A stretch of DNA of 64,000 bases from Sphingomonadaceae bacterium (GTDB taxonomy: Bacteria > Pseudomonadota > Alphaproteobacteria > Sphingomonadales > Sphingomonadaceae). Shown here one piece after another: positions 16,489 to 25,145 of this stretch (the first letter of the stretch is position 1; every line of letters begins with the position of its first letter). The position numbers were made by a program, and so were the translations under genes. Location: the NCBI GenBank assembly GCA_024236195.1, contig JACKKZ010000004.1, positions 434,001 to 498,000 on the forward strand, given 5' to 3'. The notes beneath the pieces were generated by a model, which worked only from the letters and a program-made list of their open reading frames with translations, did no database searches and was not told where the DNA came from.

Positions 16489-17823
16489 ATGGTGCTGAAA
16501 TCCTTACTTCATGTAACCCTGCTTGCAGGATTGGCTGTTCCAATGTGGGTGGCTGCGCCTACCGTCCAGGCGCAAGGACTGGATGATGAACCGGTTGCTT
16601 CTGCAGAAACTGCGGATAGCGAAGTGCTCACCAGCCGCGTGAATGATGTGGTCACCGTGCTGCTGGGAGACGTAGAGGCCGAAGCCGTATTTGCCCCGAC
16701 ATTCCTTGCCGTCGTCTCACCGGAACAGCTTGCCGGCCTCACGCAACAGCTGGAGCAGCAATTCGGCAAGTTGCAGGGGGTCGAGAGCGTTACCCCTACC
16801 GGGCCCTACTCCGCCGACATCGCGCTGCGCTTTGATAGCGCTATCGGCCGCGGGACGATCCAGATCGCGCGTGACGGGGAGCAACTGGTTGTGGGCCTCC
16901 TGTTGAGTGATTTTGAGACGCTCAATGACACGCCTGAAGCAATCAAGGCGGAGCTGGAAAGCCTGCCAGGGACGGTAAGCGTACTCTACACCCCGCTGGA
17001 TGGCTGGGCTGAGCCAGTGATAGCGCTGAACCCGGACAAGCAGATGGCGATTGGTTCGACGTTCAAGCTCTATGTCCTGTCTGCCCTCGCCCACCGTGTG
17101 GCTGAAGATCGCAATGGCTGGGACCAGCGCGTGCGCCTGTCCGTCAAATCCCTCCCCAGCGGGAGGATGCAGGACTGGCCGGAACAGACGCCCGTGACCG
17201 TCGCTACCCTTGCCATCATGATGATATCCATCAGCGACAACACTGCCACTGACCAGCTGATCGACCTGGTCGGCCGCGATGCGGTGGAGCGGGAAGTCCT
17301 CGCCAGCGGCCATTCCGAGCCGGAAAGGATGCTGCCGTTTCTGACCACGCTCGAACTCTTCGCACTCAAGGGAGATGACGTTCGCGGAGGAATCTATTCG
17401 CGGGCCAGTGAAGATGACCAGCCCGCCATGATCGCGGATCTGGCCGGTGAGATTCGGGGTGATCCCGAACGGATTATCAAGCCGACCTTTGCCAAGCCAC
17501 ACGCTATCGAGACGATCGAGTGGTTTGCCAGTGCGCGCGACCTCCGCGGAATTCTGGAACGGATCAAGGCACTGGACGAGCCGACTGCGCGCAAGATTAT
17601 GGCGGTAAACCCTTCCGTGCCGCCACCCATGCGCAAGAAATGGGCTTATGTCGGGTTCAAGGGCGGTTCGGAGCCGGGTGTCCTCAATCTAAGCTGGTTG
17701 TTGCAGGACCTGTCCGGTGAATGGCATGTGCTGGTCATGAGCTGGAACAATCCGGATGAGGATGTGGACAAGCAGCGTTTTGAATTGCTGGGCTTGCGTA
17801 TCATGGGCTTGCCCCGTCCCTGA
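16489..17823 (+). CDS. Secreted class A beta-lactamase-fold serine hydrolase with extra N-terminal domain
   Basis: The 444-residue product has a signal peptide (cut near VQAQ). A domain follows at about residues 45-150 that looks like the DUF3887/NTF2-like module of the LpqF/ORF12 type. A penicillin-interactive domain then carries STFK (Ser190, Lys193), SDN (Ser249) and KGG (Lys391). These are the three catalytic motifs of class A beta-lactamases. A class A lactamase is usually near 290 residues, and the Glu166 region is not obvious here. A general serine hydrolase or esterase is therefore as likely as a resistance enzyme. GGAG six bases before the ATG supports the start. It is transcribed alone. 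Confidence 0.82.
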   Translation: MVLKSLLHVTLLAGLAVPMWVAAPTVQAQGLDDEPVASAETADSEVLTSRVNDVVTVLLGDVEAEAVFAPTFLAVVSPEQLAGLTQQLEQQFGKLQGVESVTPTGPYSADIALRFDSAIGRGTIQIARDGEQLVVGLLLSDFETLNDTPEAIKAELESLPGTVSVLYTPLDGWAEPVIALNPDKQMAIGSTFKLYVLSALAHRVAEDRNGWDQRVRLSVKSLPSGRMQDWPEQTPVTVATLAIMMISISDNTATDQLIDLVGRDAVEREVLASGHSEPERMLPFLTTLELFALKGDDVRGGIYSRASEDDQPAMIADLAGEIRGDPERIIKPTFAKPHAIETIEWFASARDLRGILERIKALDEPTARKIMAVNPSVPPPMRKKWAYVGFKGGSEPGVLNLSWLLQDLSGEWHVLVMSWNNPDEDVDKQRFELLGLRIMGLPRP

Positions 17824-17888
17824 TCCCCCCTTGCTCAATTGGCTCATGACCCCTAACCGAACCGGGAAACAGTTTCACAGGACTACCT

Positions 17889-18737
17889 ATGACCAAGCGC
17901 TTTGAAGGTACCAGCAACTATATCGCGACTGATGACCTCAAGGTTGCAGTGGATGCAGCAGTCACGCTGCGCCGCCCGCTGCTGGTGAAAGGCGAACCTG
18001 GAACCGGCAAGACTGTGCTCGCGCACGAAATTTCCCGCGCGCTGAATGCTCCGCTGATCGAGTGGAATGTGAAGAGCACCACCAAGGCGCAGCAAGGCCT
18101 TTATGAATATGACGCAGTGGCGCGCTTGCGTGATGGCCAGTTGGGCGAGGAGCGCGTCCACGATATTCGCAATTACATCAAGAAGGGCAAGCTGTGGGAA
18201 GCTTTCACCAGCCCTGAATTGCCTGTGCTGCTGATCGACGAGATCGACAAGGCCGATATCGAATTTCCGAATGACCTGCTGCAGGAACTCGATCGGATGA
18301 GCTTCGACGTTTATGAGACGCAGGAGCGGATCGAGGCAAAGGAACGCCCGATTGTCGTGATTACATCCAACAACGAGAAGGAATTGCCTGACGCGTTCCT
18401 GCGCCGCTGTTTCTTTCACTACATCAAGTTTCCGGACCGGGACACGATGGCGGATATTATCGAGGTTCACTTCCCCAATATCCAGAAGAAGCTTGTCAGC
18501 AAGGCGATGGATATTTTCTACGAACTGCGCGAAGTGCCCGGGTTGAAGAAAAAGCCTTCGACCAGCGAGTTGCTCGACTGGCTCAAGCTGCTGCTAAACG
18601 AAGATATGCCATTGGAAGTGCTGCAGGATCGCGATCCGACCAAGGCGATCCCGCCGCTGCACGGCGCGCTGCTCAAGAATGAGCAGGATGTAATGTTGTT
18701 TGAACGGCTCGCCTTCATGGCGCGCCGCAACAGCTAG
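17889..18737 (+). CDS. MoxR-family AAA+ ATPase
   Basis: The 282-residue ATPase has Walker A GEPGTGKT (about residues 38-45), Walker B LLIDEIDKAD, sensor VITSNNEKELPDAFLRRC and the MoxR-type lid. Proteins of this kind work as chaperones with VWA-domain partners to mature metal enzymes or complexes. The partner is probably the CoxE-like VWA protein at 21089, although a chemotaxis receptor and a glutathione transferase gene lie between them on the other strand. AGGACTACCT precedes the ATG. Confidence 0.92.
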   Translation: MTKRFEGTSNYIATDDLKVAVDAAVTLRRPLLVKGEPGTGKTVLAHEISRALNAPLIEWNVKSTTKAQQGLYEYDAVARLRDGQLGEERVHDIRNYIKKGKLWEAFTSPELPVLLIDEIDKADIEFPNDLLQELDRMSFDVYETQERIEAKERPIVVITSNNEKELPDAFLRRCFFHYIKFPDRDTMADIIEVHFPNIQKKLVSKAMDIFYELREVPGLKKKPSTSELLDWLKLLLNEDMPLEVLQDRDPTKAIPPLHGALLKNEQDVMLFERLAFMARRNS

Positions 18738-18739
18738 GG

Positions 18740-20140
18740 TCAGGAGAAGCTGTAAGCCAGCTCTGAATCGCCCCACCGACGTCCGTTGATAATCAGCGGG
18801 ACATAGACGTTCCGCACAATTTCGTAGGTCTTGCCGTCACCTTCCTGGCGATAGACAGCCATCATGTAGGGGGCGTTGCTCTTCTTGGCCTTACGGTCGA
18901 TCGGGTCGAACAGGATCCGCCCGTTGCGGCAATATTTGGTGTCATAGGCCAGGCCGCCCTTCGGCTGGCGGGAACGGTCGGACACATGCGTCGGCAGGAA
19001 GCCGGACATATCTGCTGGCGAGCACATCTTGATATCCCCGCCTTGCGCCACCATTGCGTCGATGATCGGGCGCCAATTGGCATCAGCCCAATCGGTCAGG
19101 CTGGTGCGATAACGTGGCGGATTGGAGCCGTCGATCAGTCGATAATCACTATCGAATAGCTGCTCCATGGTCAGTTGGCCTGACGACAGCGCCTTTTCGG
19201 CGGCTTCGGTCAGCCGCTGCGCATGTCCCTGGGCGAGTTCCACCATCCGGCTGTCTTCGGGCGAAAGCCCGGCCTTGACGATGGAATCGAACATTTCGCT
19301 GGCAGTCAGCTCCAGTTCGGTGATGCGGGCATGGGCCTTGCCCAGCTTGTCTTCGTTTTCGATGGCGGCTTCATCGAAGCTGTCGAGTACGTCCTGCACC
19401 CGGCCGACATGGCCGCTGATCGTGCTGGTAGCGCGGGCGATCTGGTCATTCTGGCGATCCACTTCCTCGACCAGCTCTGCCACCCCGGCAATGGTTCCGG
19501 AAATCTGCGAGACAGAATTCTTTGCCGCTCCGCTGGCCTTGGCCCCTTCTTCGATCCGGCCGATGACTTCCTCGGCTTCCTTGCCTAGCGCATCAATCGT
19601 CCGCCCGATTTCCTCCGTCGCCTTGCGCGTATCGTTGGAGAGGTTCTTCACTTCATTGGCGACGACAGCAAAGGTCCGCCCGGCATCGCCTGCACGCATG
19701 GCTTCGATGGTTGCATTCAGCGCCAGGATATTGGTCGTCTCGGCGATCTGGTCAATTTCCTGCGCGCTGCGACGGACCTGCTCCATGGCGGCAGCAAAGC
19801 CGGTGACATGCTGGCTGAGTGCACCGACAAGATCGAGCAACTCCGTAATCTGATCCAGCGAGGACTGGATAAGCTGGGTGCCCTCACCCAACCGGGAAAT
19901 TGCCCGCTCTGACAGCAGGCGCGCTTCATCACTCGCTTCTGCGACGCGCCTTTGGTCTGCTTCGAGATCCTCCACCGTGCCGCGTAGAGCAGAATGCTCG
20001 CCGCGCAGGCGGGTAGAGGTTTCAATCACCGCTTCGACAATGCCAGCGACATCGGTGCAACCCACGGTCACTTCACCGCAGCTCTGCGGGATGATGTCGA
20101 TGGCCGATGCGGTGGCCATATCAGGCAGGTCGTGCTTCAT
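18740..20140 (-). CDS. Soluble methyl-accepting chemotaxis-type signal transducer
   Basis: The 466-residue protein has no membrane segment. Residues about 30-290 form the coiled-coil signalling domain. The hairpin tip reads EIDQIAETTNILALNATIEA, with RAGDAGRTFAVVANEVK following, the conserved receptor tip that binds CheA and CheW. Residues about 320-466 are a Cache/PAS-like C-terminal domain (YCRNGRILFDPIDRK ... IVRNVYVPLIINGRRWGDSEL). The sensor is thus placed after the signalling part and in the cytoplasm. No che or flagellar genes are nearby. An alternative start is the ATG eight codons in. It ends two bases from the MoxR gene end. Confidence 0.87.
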   Translation of the reverse strand: MKHDLPDMATASAIDIIPQSCGEVTVGCTDVAGIVEAVIETSTRLRGEHSALRGTVEDLEADQRRVAEASDEARLLSERAISRLGEGTQLIQSSLDQITELLDLVGALSQHVTGFAAAMEQVRRSAQEIDQIAETTNILALNATIEAMRAGDAGRTFAVVANEVKNLSNDTRKATEEIGRTIDALGKEAEEVIGRIEEGAKASGAAKNSVSQISGTIAGVAELVEEVDRQNDQIARATSTISGHVGRVQDVLDSFDEAAIENEDKLGKAHARITELELTASEMFDSIVKAGLSPEDSRMVELAQGHAQRLTEAAEKALSSGQLTMEQLFDSDYRLIDGSNPPRYRTSLTDWADANWRPIIDAMVAQGGDIKMCSPADMSGFLPTHVSDRSRQPKGGLAYDTKYCRNGRILFDPIDRKAKKSNAPYMMAVYRQEGDGKTYEIVRNVYVPLIINGRRWGDSELAYSFS

Positions 20141-20234
20141 AAACGGAGTGTCCCCTGAATTATTGTCAGGGGACGTAACCGTATATGGTTAGCATCAACT
20201 TAAGGCTGTGAGCCGAAAGTCGGACCAGCCCGCC

Positions 20235-20984
20235 TTAATCCTGAGGGCCAAGCTTCTCGAACGGCACCTTGGCATACATTTCCTTGACTGCCGGACGATC
20301 AGCAATCTGTTCGATCCAGCGCAGGAGATGCGGCGTGTCTTCCTTGTTCACCAGCTCTGCAAAACCGTACTGCATGCCGCCAGCGATGGCATAGTTGCAA
20401 ATGTCAGCCAGCGTATACATCCCGCCAGCGAGCCATTCATTATCGGCCAGGTGATCGTCGAGGCGGCGAACGGAAACACCGATCTTGCGCATTTCCTCGT
20501 CGAGCAAATCCTGCGGGAAGCCTTCGCGCGCGCGGCGCCACTTTACCTGCTGCTCAGGGATCGGGATCTTCTTCAGATGCTCTTCAAATTCCGCATCTGA
20601 GAGTTTCTGCGCGATCGGCTTGATCCCACGGTGCCAGCCAATGGTGGAAACGCACCAGCAGAAATATTCATCCACCCATTTGGTCCACACTCGCATCTGT
20701 GCGCGGTCGAAATGGTCATCGGGCCGTAGTTTAACCTCAGTCGGGTGCGCATCTTCGAGATATTCGCAGATCACCGTGCTTTCGGTGATAATCCTGCCTT
20801 TGTCTTCCAGAGCCGGAACCTGTCCGCGGGGGTTGATCGCCTTGAACCATTCCTGGTGATGCTCGAAATTCGTGGGATCGAGGCGGTGGATGGTGAAGTC
20901 CTTGTCCAGTTCCATCTTCTCGAACAGTGTAAGCATGGGCTTCAGCGAATTTGCGCCGGGACCGAAGCTGTAGAGCTTGAGCAT
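20235..20984 (-). CDS. Glutathione S-transferase family protein
   Basis: The 249-residue product has a thioredoxin-fold N-terminal domain (MLKLYSFGPGANSLKPMLTL). The cis-Pro glutathione site is INPRGQVPALE, and the gamma-glutamyl contact is TESTVICEYLEDA. An all-helical C-terminal domain ends in LADICNYAIAGGMQYGF and PHLLRWIEQIADRPAVK. The start is taken at MLKLYSFG, where the fold begins; the frame extends ten codons upstream. It may act in detoxification or as a beta-aryl etherase-type enzyme; the substrate cannot be told. Confidence 0.9.
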   Translation of the reverse strand: MLKLYSFGPGANSLKPMLTLFEKMELDKDFTIHRLDPTNFEHHQEWFKAINPRGQVPALEDKGRIITESTVICEYLEDAHPTEVKLRPDDHFDRAQMRVWTKWVDEYFCWCVSTIGWHRGIKPIAQKLSDAEFEEHLKKIPIPEQQVKWRRAREGFPQDLLDEEMRKIGVSVRRLDDHLADNEWLAGGMYTLADICNYAIAGGMQYGFAELVNKEDTPHLLRWIEQIADRPAVKEMYAKVPFEKLGPQD

Positions 20985-21088
20985 GTCAGGGTTCCTCTCA
21001 GTCTGTTTGGCCACAGCATAGATTTTGTAAGTAGTACTTACAAGTCTGAAGGCTGGTATCCGGTCGCGAAGGGCGATAAGACCGCGCT

Positions 21089-22273
21089 ATGTTCTTCAAT
21101 TTCGTCGATGAGCTCCGCGCGGCGGGTATTCCTGCCAGCTTCAAGGAGCACCTCACGCTTATCGAGGCGCTGGATCGTGATGTGATCGAGCAGACGCCCG
21201 AAGCGTTCTATTACCTCTCCCGCGCGACTTTCGTGAAGGATGAAGGCTTGCTCGACCGGTTCGACCAGGTCTTCCACAAGGTCTTTAGAGGTATCCTGAC
21301 CGATTATGGCCAGAACCCGGTCGATATCCCCGAGGATTGGCTGAAGGCGGTGGCTGAGAAATTCCTCACGCCCGAAGAGATGGAAGAGATCAAGTCGCTG
21401 GGTGACTGGGACGAGATCATGGAGACGCTCAAGAAGCGCCTTGAGGAACAAGAGGGCCGTCACCAGGGCGGGAACAAATGGATCGGCACAGGCGGCACCA
21501 GCCCCTATGGCAATTCGGGCTTCAACCCCGAAGGCGTGCGGATCGGCGGCGAGAGCAAGCACAAGCGTGCGATCAAGGTGTGGGAGAAGCGCGACTTCAA
21601 GAACCTTGATAACACCAAGGAACTGGGCACGCGCAACATCAAGATGGCACTGCGCCGACTGCGCCGTTTTGCGCGCGAAGGGGCACAGGACCAGCTCGAC
21701 CTTGACGCGACGATCGAAGGCACCGCCAAGCAGGGCTGGCTCGATATCCATATGCGCGCGGAGCGGCGGAATGCAGTTAAACTGCTGCTGTTCCTCGATG
21801 TCGGCGGGTCGATGGATCCCTTTATCAAGTTGTGCGAGGAACTGTTCAGCGCCGCCACCAGCGAGTTCAAGAACATGGAATTCTTCTACTTCCACAACTG
21901 CCTCTATGAAGGCGTATGGAAGGACAATCGCCGCCGCTGGGCCGAGCGGACCAAGACCTGGGATATCCTCCACAAATACGGGCATGACTACAAGGTGGTC
22001 TTCGTCGGTGATGCGGCGATGAGTCCCTATGAAATCACCCATCCCGGCGGCAGCGTGGAGCATATGAACGAGGAAGCCGGTGCCATATGGATGCAGCGCG
22101 TGGCCAACACCTATCCAGCCACCGTGTGGCTAAACCCGGTGCCCGAACGTCAGTGGAGCTATTCCCAGAGCACCCGCATCATGCAGCAGCTGGTCAATGA
22201 CCGTATGTATGAGCTGACGCTGGAAGGGTTGGACAAGGCGATGCGCGAACTGAGCCGGAAAGCGGGGGCGTGA
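21089..22273 (+). CDS. VWA domain protein, CoxE-like
   Basis: The 394-residue product belongs to the VWA_CoxE family. A variable N-terminal half carries a GTGGTSPYGNSG linker. The VWA domain follows, where the metal-binding motif reads LLFLDVGGSMDPF: the canonical D-x-S-x-S has Gly in place of the first Ser, as is common in this subfamily. Further on are YFHNCLYEGVW and VFVGDAAMSPYEI. Such proteins act with MoxR ATPases, here most likely the one at 17889. The next gene starts inside its stop codon (GTGA). Confidence 0.9.
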   Translation: MFFNFVDELRAAGIPASFKEHLTLIEALDRDVIEQTPEAFYYLSRATFVKDEGLLDRFDQVFHKVFRGILTDYGQNPVDIPEDWLKAVAEKFLTPEEMEEIKSLGDWDEIMETLKKRLEEQEGRHQGGNKWIGTGGTSPYGNSGFNPEGVRIGGESKHKRAIKVWEKRDFKNLDNTKELGTRNIKMALRRLRRFAREGAQDQLDLDATIEGTAKQGWLDIHMRAERRNAVKLLLFLDVGGSMDPFIKLCEELFSAATSEFKNMEFFYFHNCLYEGVWKDNRRRWAERTKTWDILHKYGHDYKVVFVGDAAMSPYEITHPGGSVEHMNEEAGAIWMQRVANTYPATVWLNPVPERQWSYSQSTRIMQQLVNDRMYELTLEGLDKAMRELSRKAGA

Positions 22274-22926
22274 GTGGGATAGACCTGCCCCCCGGCATTT
22301 CCGTTCGCGATCCACGCCCGGTGGCGGCGCGTTCGCCCTACACGTTTTTCCTGCCACATCAGGATGAACTGCATGCCATTGGGCCGGGCGATGGGATCAA
22401 GGCGATCTTCTATGACACCAGCGAAACTCGCAAATATGATGCGGAAAGGATGTGGGTGCTGGTGGAAAAGGTCGAGGATGGCTGGGTCACCGGAACGCTC
22501 GACAATGATCCCTCCGACATGCCTTCATTCAAGGCCGGTGATCGCCTTTGTATCCCGCTGAATTATGCGATCGCGACCGCCTACGTGAAAGACAAGCGGC
22601 GCCCCGATGTGCCGGAAAAGCGCCAATATTGGGACCGTTGCTTCGTCGATGCCTGTGTGGTCGAGGGGCGTTCCCACCCCGACTATATCTATCGCGAAGA
22701 ACCGGACATGACCCGCGACGGTGACGAATATCCCGACAGTGGATGGCGCATACGTGGGACTCAGGCTGCGATTGATGAAGACGAGGCCAATGATGACAAG
22801 CCGCTCTACATCGCGCTTGGCGCGGTGCTGAACAAGGATGACCGCTGGCTCCATCTGATCGACCGAGAATATGGCAGTGCATTCCAGTGGGATGAGGATA
22901 CATCCAGTTATTTCGAGCTGGAATGA
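22270..22926 (+). CDS. DUF2314-DUF2185 (Imm33-like) fusion protein
   Basis: The 218-residue cytosolic protein joins two recognisable parts. Residues about 38-105 (AIFYDTSETRKYDAERMWV ... GTLDNDPSDMPSFKAGD) look like DUF2314. Residues about 135-218 (YIYREEPD ... YPDSGWRIRGTQ ... GSAFQWDEDTSSYFELE) look like DUF2185, also described as immunity protein Imm33. Immunity domains normally neutralise a cognate toxin, but no toxin gene is next to it. It starts with GTG overlapping the VWA gene and overlaps the DUF817 gene at its end, so it is expressed within that operon. Confidence 0.75.
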   Translation: MSGIDLPPGISVRDPRPVAARSPYTFFLPHQDELHAIGPGDGIKAIFYDTSETRKYDAERMWVLVEKVEDGWVTGTLDNDPSDMPSFKAGDRLCIPLNYAIATAYVKDKRRPDVPEKRQYWDRCFVDACVVEGRSHPDYIYREEPDMTRDGDEYPDSGWRIRGTQAAIDEDEANDDKPLYIALGAVLNKDDRWLHLIDREYGSAFQWDEDTSSYFELE

Positions 22927-23510
22927 TGATCGACCGCCCCCTCTCCCATTCGCGCTTCCACGCGCTGCGCCAAAGGCTGGAGGCTTATGACCCCGGCACG
23001 GGCTGGCGGCTGTGGCTCTATGAGTTCCTGCTATTCGGCTTCAAACAGGCATGGGCCTGCCTGTTTGGCGGTTTGCTGCTGGCGCTGCTGCTGGGCACGC
23101 ATTTGTTATACCCGGAGGACGCTCCGCTTCACCGCTATGATTTCCTGACTATTGCAGCGGTGTGCATCCAGCTTGCCCTGCTGGTCTTGCGACTGGAGAC
23201 ATTGCGCGAAGCCTCGGTAATCCTGATCTTCCATATCGTCGGGACGGTGATGGAATTGTTCAAGACGGGGGCGGGATCATGGGCCTACCCGGAGGCCAGC
23301 CTGCTCCATATCGGCGCTGTGCCGCTGTTTAGCGGCTTCATGTATGCAGCCGTCGGTAGCTATATCGCCCGCGTCTGGCGGATCTTCGATTTCCGGTTCA
23401 GCTACTATCCACCGGCGTGGCAGACATGGCTGTTGGCCGCGGCTATCTATGTGAACTTCTTCGCGCATCATTACACGCTGGATATTCGCTACGCACTGTT
23501 CCTCGGGTAG
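22923..23510 (+). pseudogene. DUF817 membrane protein, N-terminal fragment cut by IS256-type element
   Basis: This is the first 195 codons of a multi-pass DUF817 protein (WLYEFLLFGFKQAWACLFGG, then several hydrophobic helices). The reading frame runs into the left end of the insertion sequence and stops at a TAG supplied by it (23508-23510). Removing the element and one copy of the 8-base target repeat rejoins the frame exactly (codon 195 becomes GCC). That restores a 283-residue protein ending at 25145. The start overlaps the stop of the preceding gene (ATGATG). The disruption is therefore recent. Confidence 0.93.
23498..23505 (+). repeat. Target-site duplication, left copy
   Basis: GTTCCTCG directly precedes the left inverted repeat and is repeated at 24869-24876 directly after the right one. 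Eight bases is the usual duplication length for IS256-family insertions. Confidence 0.93.
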
Positions 23511-24868
23511 TGTCCCGTCAAGTGGTGTAATTCCGGTCTCCAGTTTCATTGCTTCAGGCGGCCTCAGACTGTGGCAGTAGGTTGGCCTGGTCTTCCTTGC
23601 TCAGCACGCGCGCCAACGTCTCTTGGCTCATGTAGCGGCGTGTCACCTGCCATTCATCTGTTTGCTCAGCGAGTAGCGTTCCCACGAGCCGCATGATGGC
23701 AGCGTTGTTCGGGAAGATACCCACCACCCGCGAGCGGCGTTTGATTTCCTTGTTCAATCGCTCCAGGGAATTCGTCGATGCCAGCTGAGGCCAGTGCTCT
23801 TTCGGGAAGCTCATGAAGGCAAGCACGTCGTCCTCGGCGCTGTCCATGAGCTCCGCTACCTTGGCGAAGCGCTCTCGCAGCTTGTCAGCGGTTTCTCGCC
23901 ACTGCTGGCGTGCCTCCTGCTGGTTCTCCTGCACGAAGGCCGTGCGGATCACGGCGGCCACCATGGAGTGCTGCTTGCGCGGGACATGGGCCAGCGCATT
24001 GCGCATGAAGTGCACCCGGCAGCGTTGCCAGGTAGCTCCTATGACCTTGGCAATCGCCTGCTTCAGGCCCTCGTGGGCATCCGAGACCACCAGTCGCACG
24101 CCTGACAGGCCACGGCGCACCAGGCTGCGTAGGAACTCGGTCCAGAAGGCTTCAGTCTCGGCCGGACCCACAGCCATGCCCAAGGTTTCCCGGCGACCTT
24201 CGCTGCTGACGCCAACGGCAACAACCACCGCTTGGCTGCTGACAGCGCCACGCTCGCGCGATTTTAGATAGGTCGCATCCAGCCAGACGTAGGCCCATGG
24301 GCCCTCCAGCGGGCGATTCAGGAAAGCCTCGACGCGCTCGTCCAGTTCCTCGCACAGTCGCGATACCTGGCTCTTGGAGATGCCGCTCATACCCATCGCC
24401 TGCACCAGATCATCGACCTTGCGGGTCGATATCCCCTTCACATACGCCTCCTGCACAACAGCCACCAACGCCTGCTCCGAGGCCTTCCGGGGCTCCAGGA
24501 AGCTCGGCAGGTAACTGCCCGTGCGCAGCTTCGGAATTCGCAGGTCCATCGTTCCCAATCGTGTCTCCAGTGTGCGCTCGCGATAGCCGTTGCGCTGGTT
24601 GACCCGGCCCTCACTGCGTTCATGTCGGCCGGCGCCGCAACGCTGCTCCGCCTCTGCATCCATCAGTCGCTGCAGGACCAGTTCGCCCAGCTCCCTCAGT
24701 AAATCACCGTCCGCATGCTTTTCAGCCAGCTCAATCAATGCCATCCTGTCCTCGGTCATCGTGGTGTCTCTCCGTGATTGGTGAAGGTGTCGTAACCTCC
24801 AGTTTACGGAGACCCACGGTGGCCGCCACCCCACCGTGAAGATTTACACCACTCATGAGGACACTACC
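23506..24868 (-). mobile_element. IS256-family insertion sequence, 1363 bp
   Basis: The element is bounded by imperfect 25-bp terminal inverted repeats. Both ends read GGTAGTGTCC inward, then five differing bases, then AGTGGTGTAA. It carries a single transposase gene on the minus strand and is flanked by the 8-bp direct repeat GTTCCTCG. It looks complete and potentially active: ends, transposase frame and target repeats are all intact. It interrupts a DUF817 gene. Confidence 0.95.
23554..24759 (-). CDS. IS256-family (mutator-type) transposase
   Basis: The 401-residue transposase is full length for the family. The DDE catalytic set is visible: the first Asp in YVWLDATYLKSRE, the second in RLVVSDAHEGLKQAI, and the Glu in NSLERLNKEIKRRSRVVGIFP, which is the family signature region. 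The CRVHFMRNAL motif lies between. The start is taken at MTEDRMALIEL, nine bases after GGAGAGA; the open frame continues upstream to the IS end. It mediates copy-out type movement of the element. Confidence 0.95.
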   Translation of the reverse strand: MTEDRMALIELAEKHADGDLLRELGELVLQRLMDAEAEQRCGAGRHERSEGRVNQRNGYRERTLETRLGTMDLRIPKLRTGSYLPSFLEPRKASEQALVAVVQEAYVKGISTRKVDDLVQAMGMSGISKSQVSRLCEELDERVEAFLNRPLEGPWAYVWLDATYLKSRERGAVSSQAVVVAVGVSSEGRRETLGMAVGPAETEAFWTEFLRSLVRRGLSGVRLVVSDAHEGLKQAIAKVIGATWQRCRVHFMRNALAHVPRKQHSMVAAVIRTAFVQENQQEARQQWRETADKLRERFAKVAELMDSAEDDVLAFMSFPKEHWPQLASTNSLERLNKEIKRRSRVVGIFPNNAAIMRLVGTLLAEQTDEWQVTRRYMSQETLARVLSKEDQANLLPQSEAA

Positions 24869-25145
24869 GTTCCTCGCCACAGCGGTCATTTTCTGGCGCA
24901 CCCGCGTACATTTCCGCAATTGGCGGGTTCATCGCTGGATGCCCTTGCTGCTGGGCTTTTTCCTTGTCGCGCTATTCATCTGGTTCGCCGAGAATATAGC
25001 GACCTTCGCCAATGCGTGGAACTATCCCGGTCAGGAAGCCGGTTGGAAACCGGTCGGCCCGGAAAAGCTGGGCGCATGGTTCCTGCTCATGATGATCAGC
25101 TTTGTCCTTGTCGGTCTCGTCCAGAAGGTGAAGGAGCCAGATTAG
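24855..25145 (+). pseudogene. DUF817 membrane protein, C-terminal fragment
   Basis: The last part of the interrupted gene reads (after the junction) ATAVIFWRTRVHFRNWR and two more membrane helices, ending KVKEPD. An ATG inside the right inverted repeat (24855) could start a 96-residue fragment, but without the first six or so helices it is unlikely to function. Native sequence starts at 24869. Its stop overlaps the convergent methyltransferase by four bases (TTAG). Confidence 0.92.
24869..24876 (+). repeat. Target-site duplication, right copy
   Basis: GTTCCTCG, identical to 23498-23505, marks the right junction of the insertion. Confidence 0.93.
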
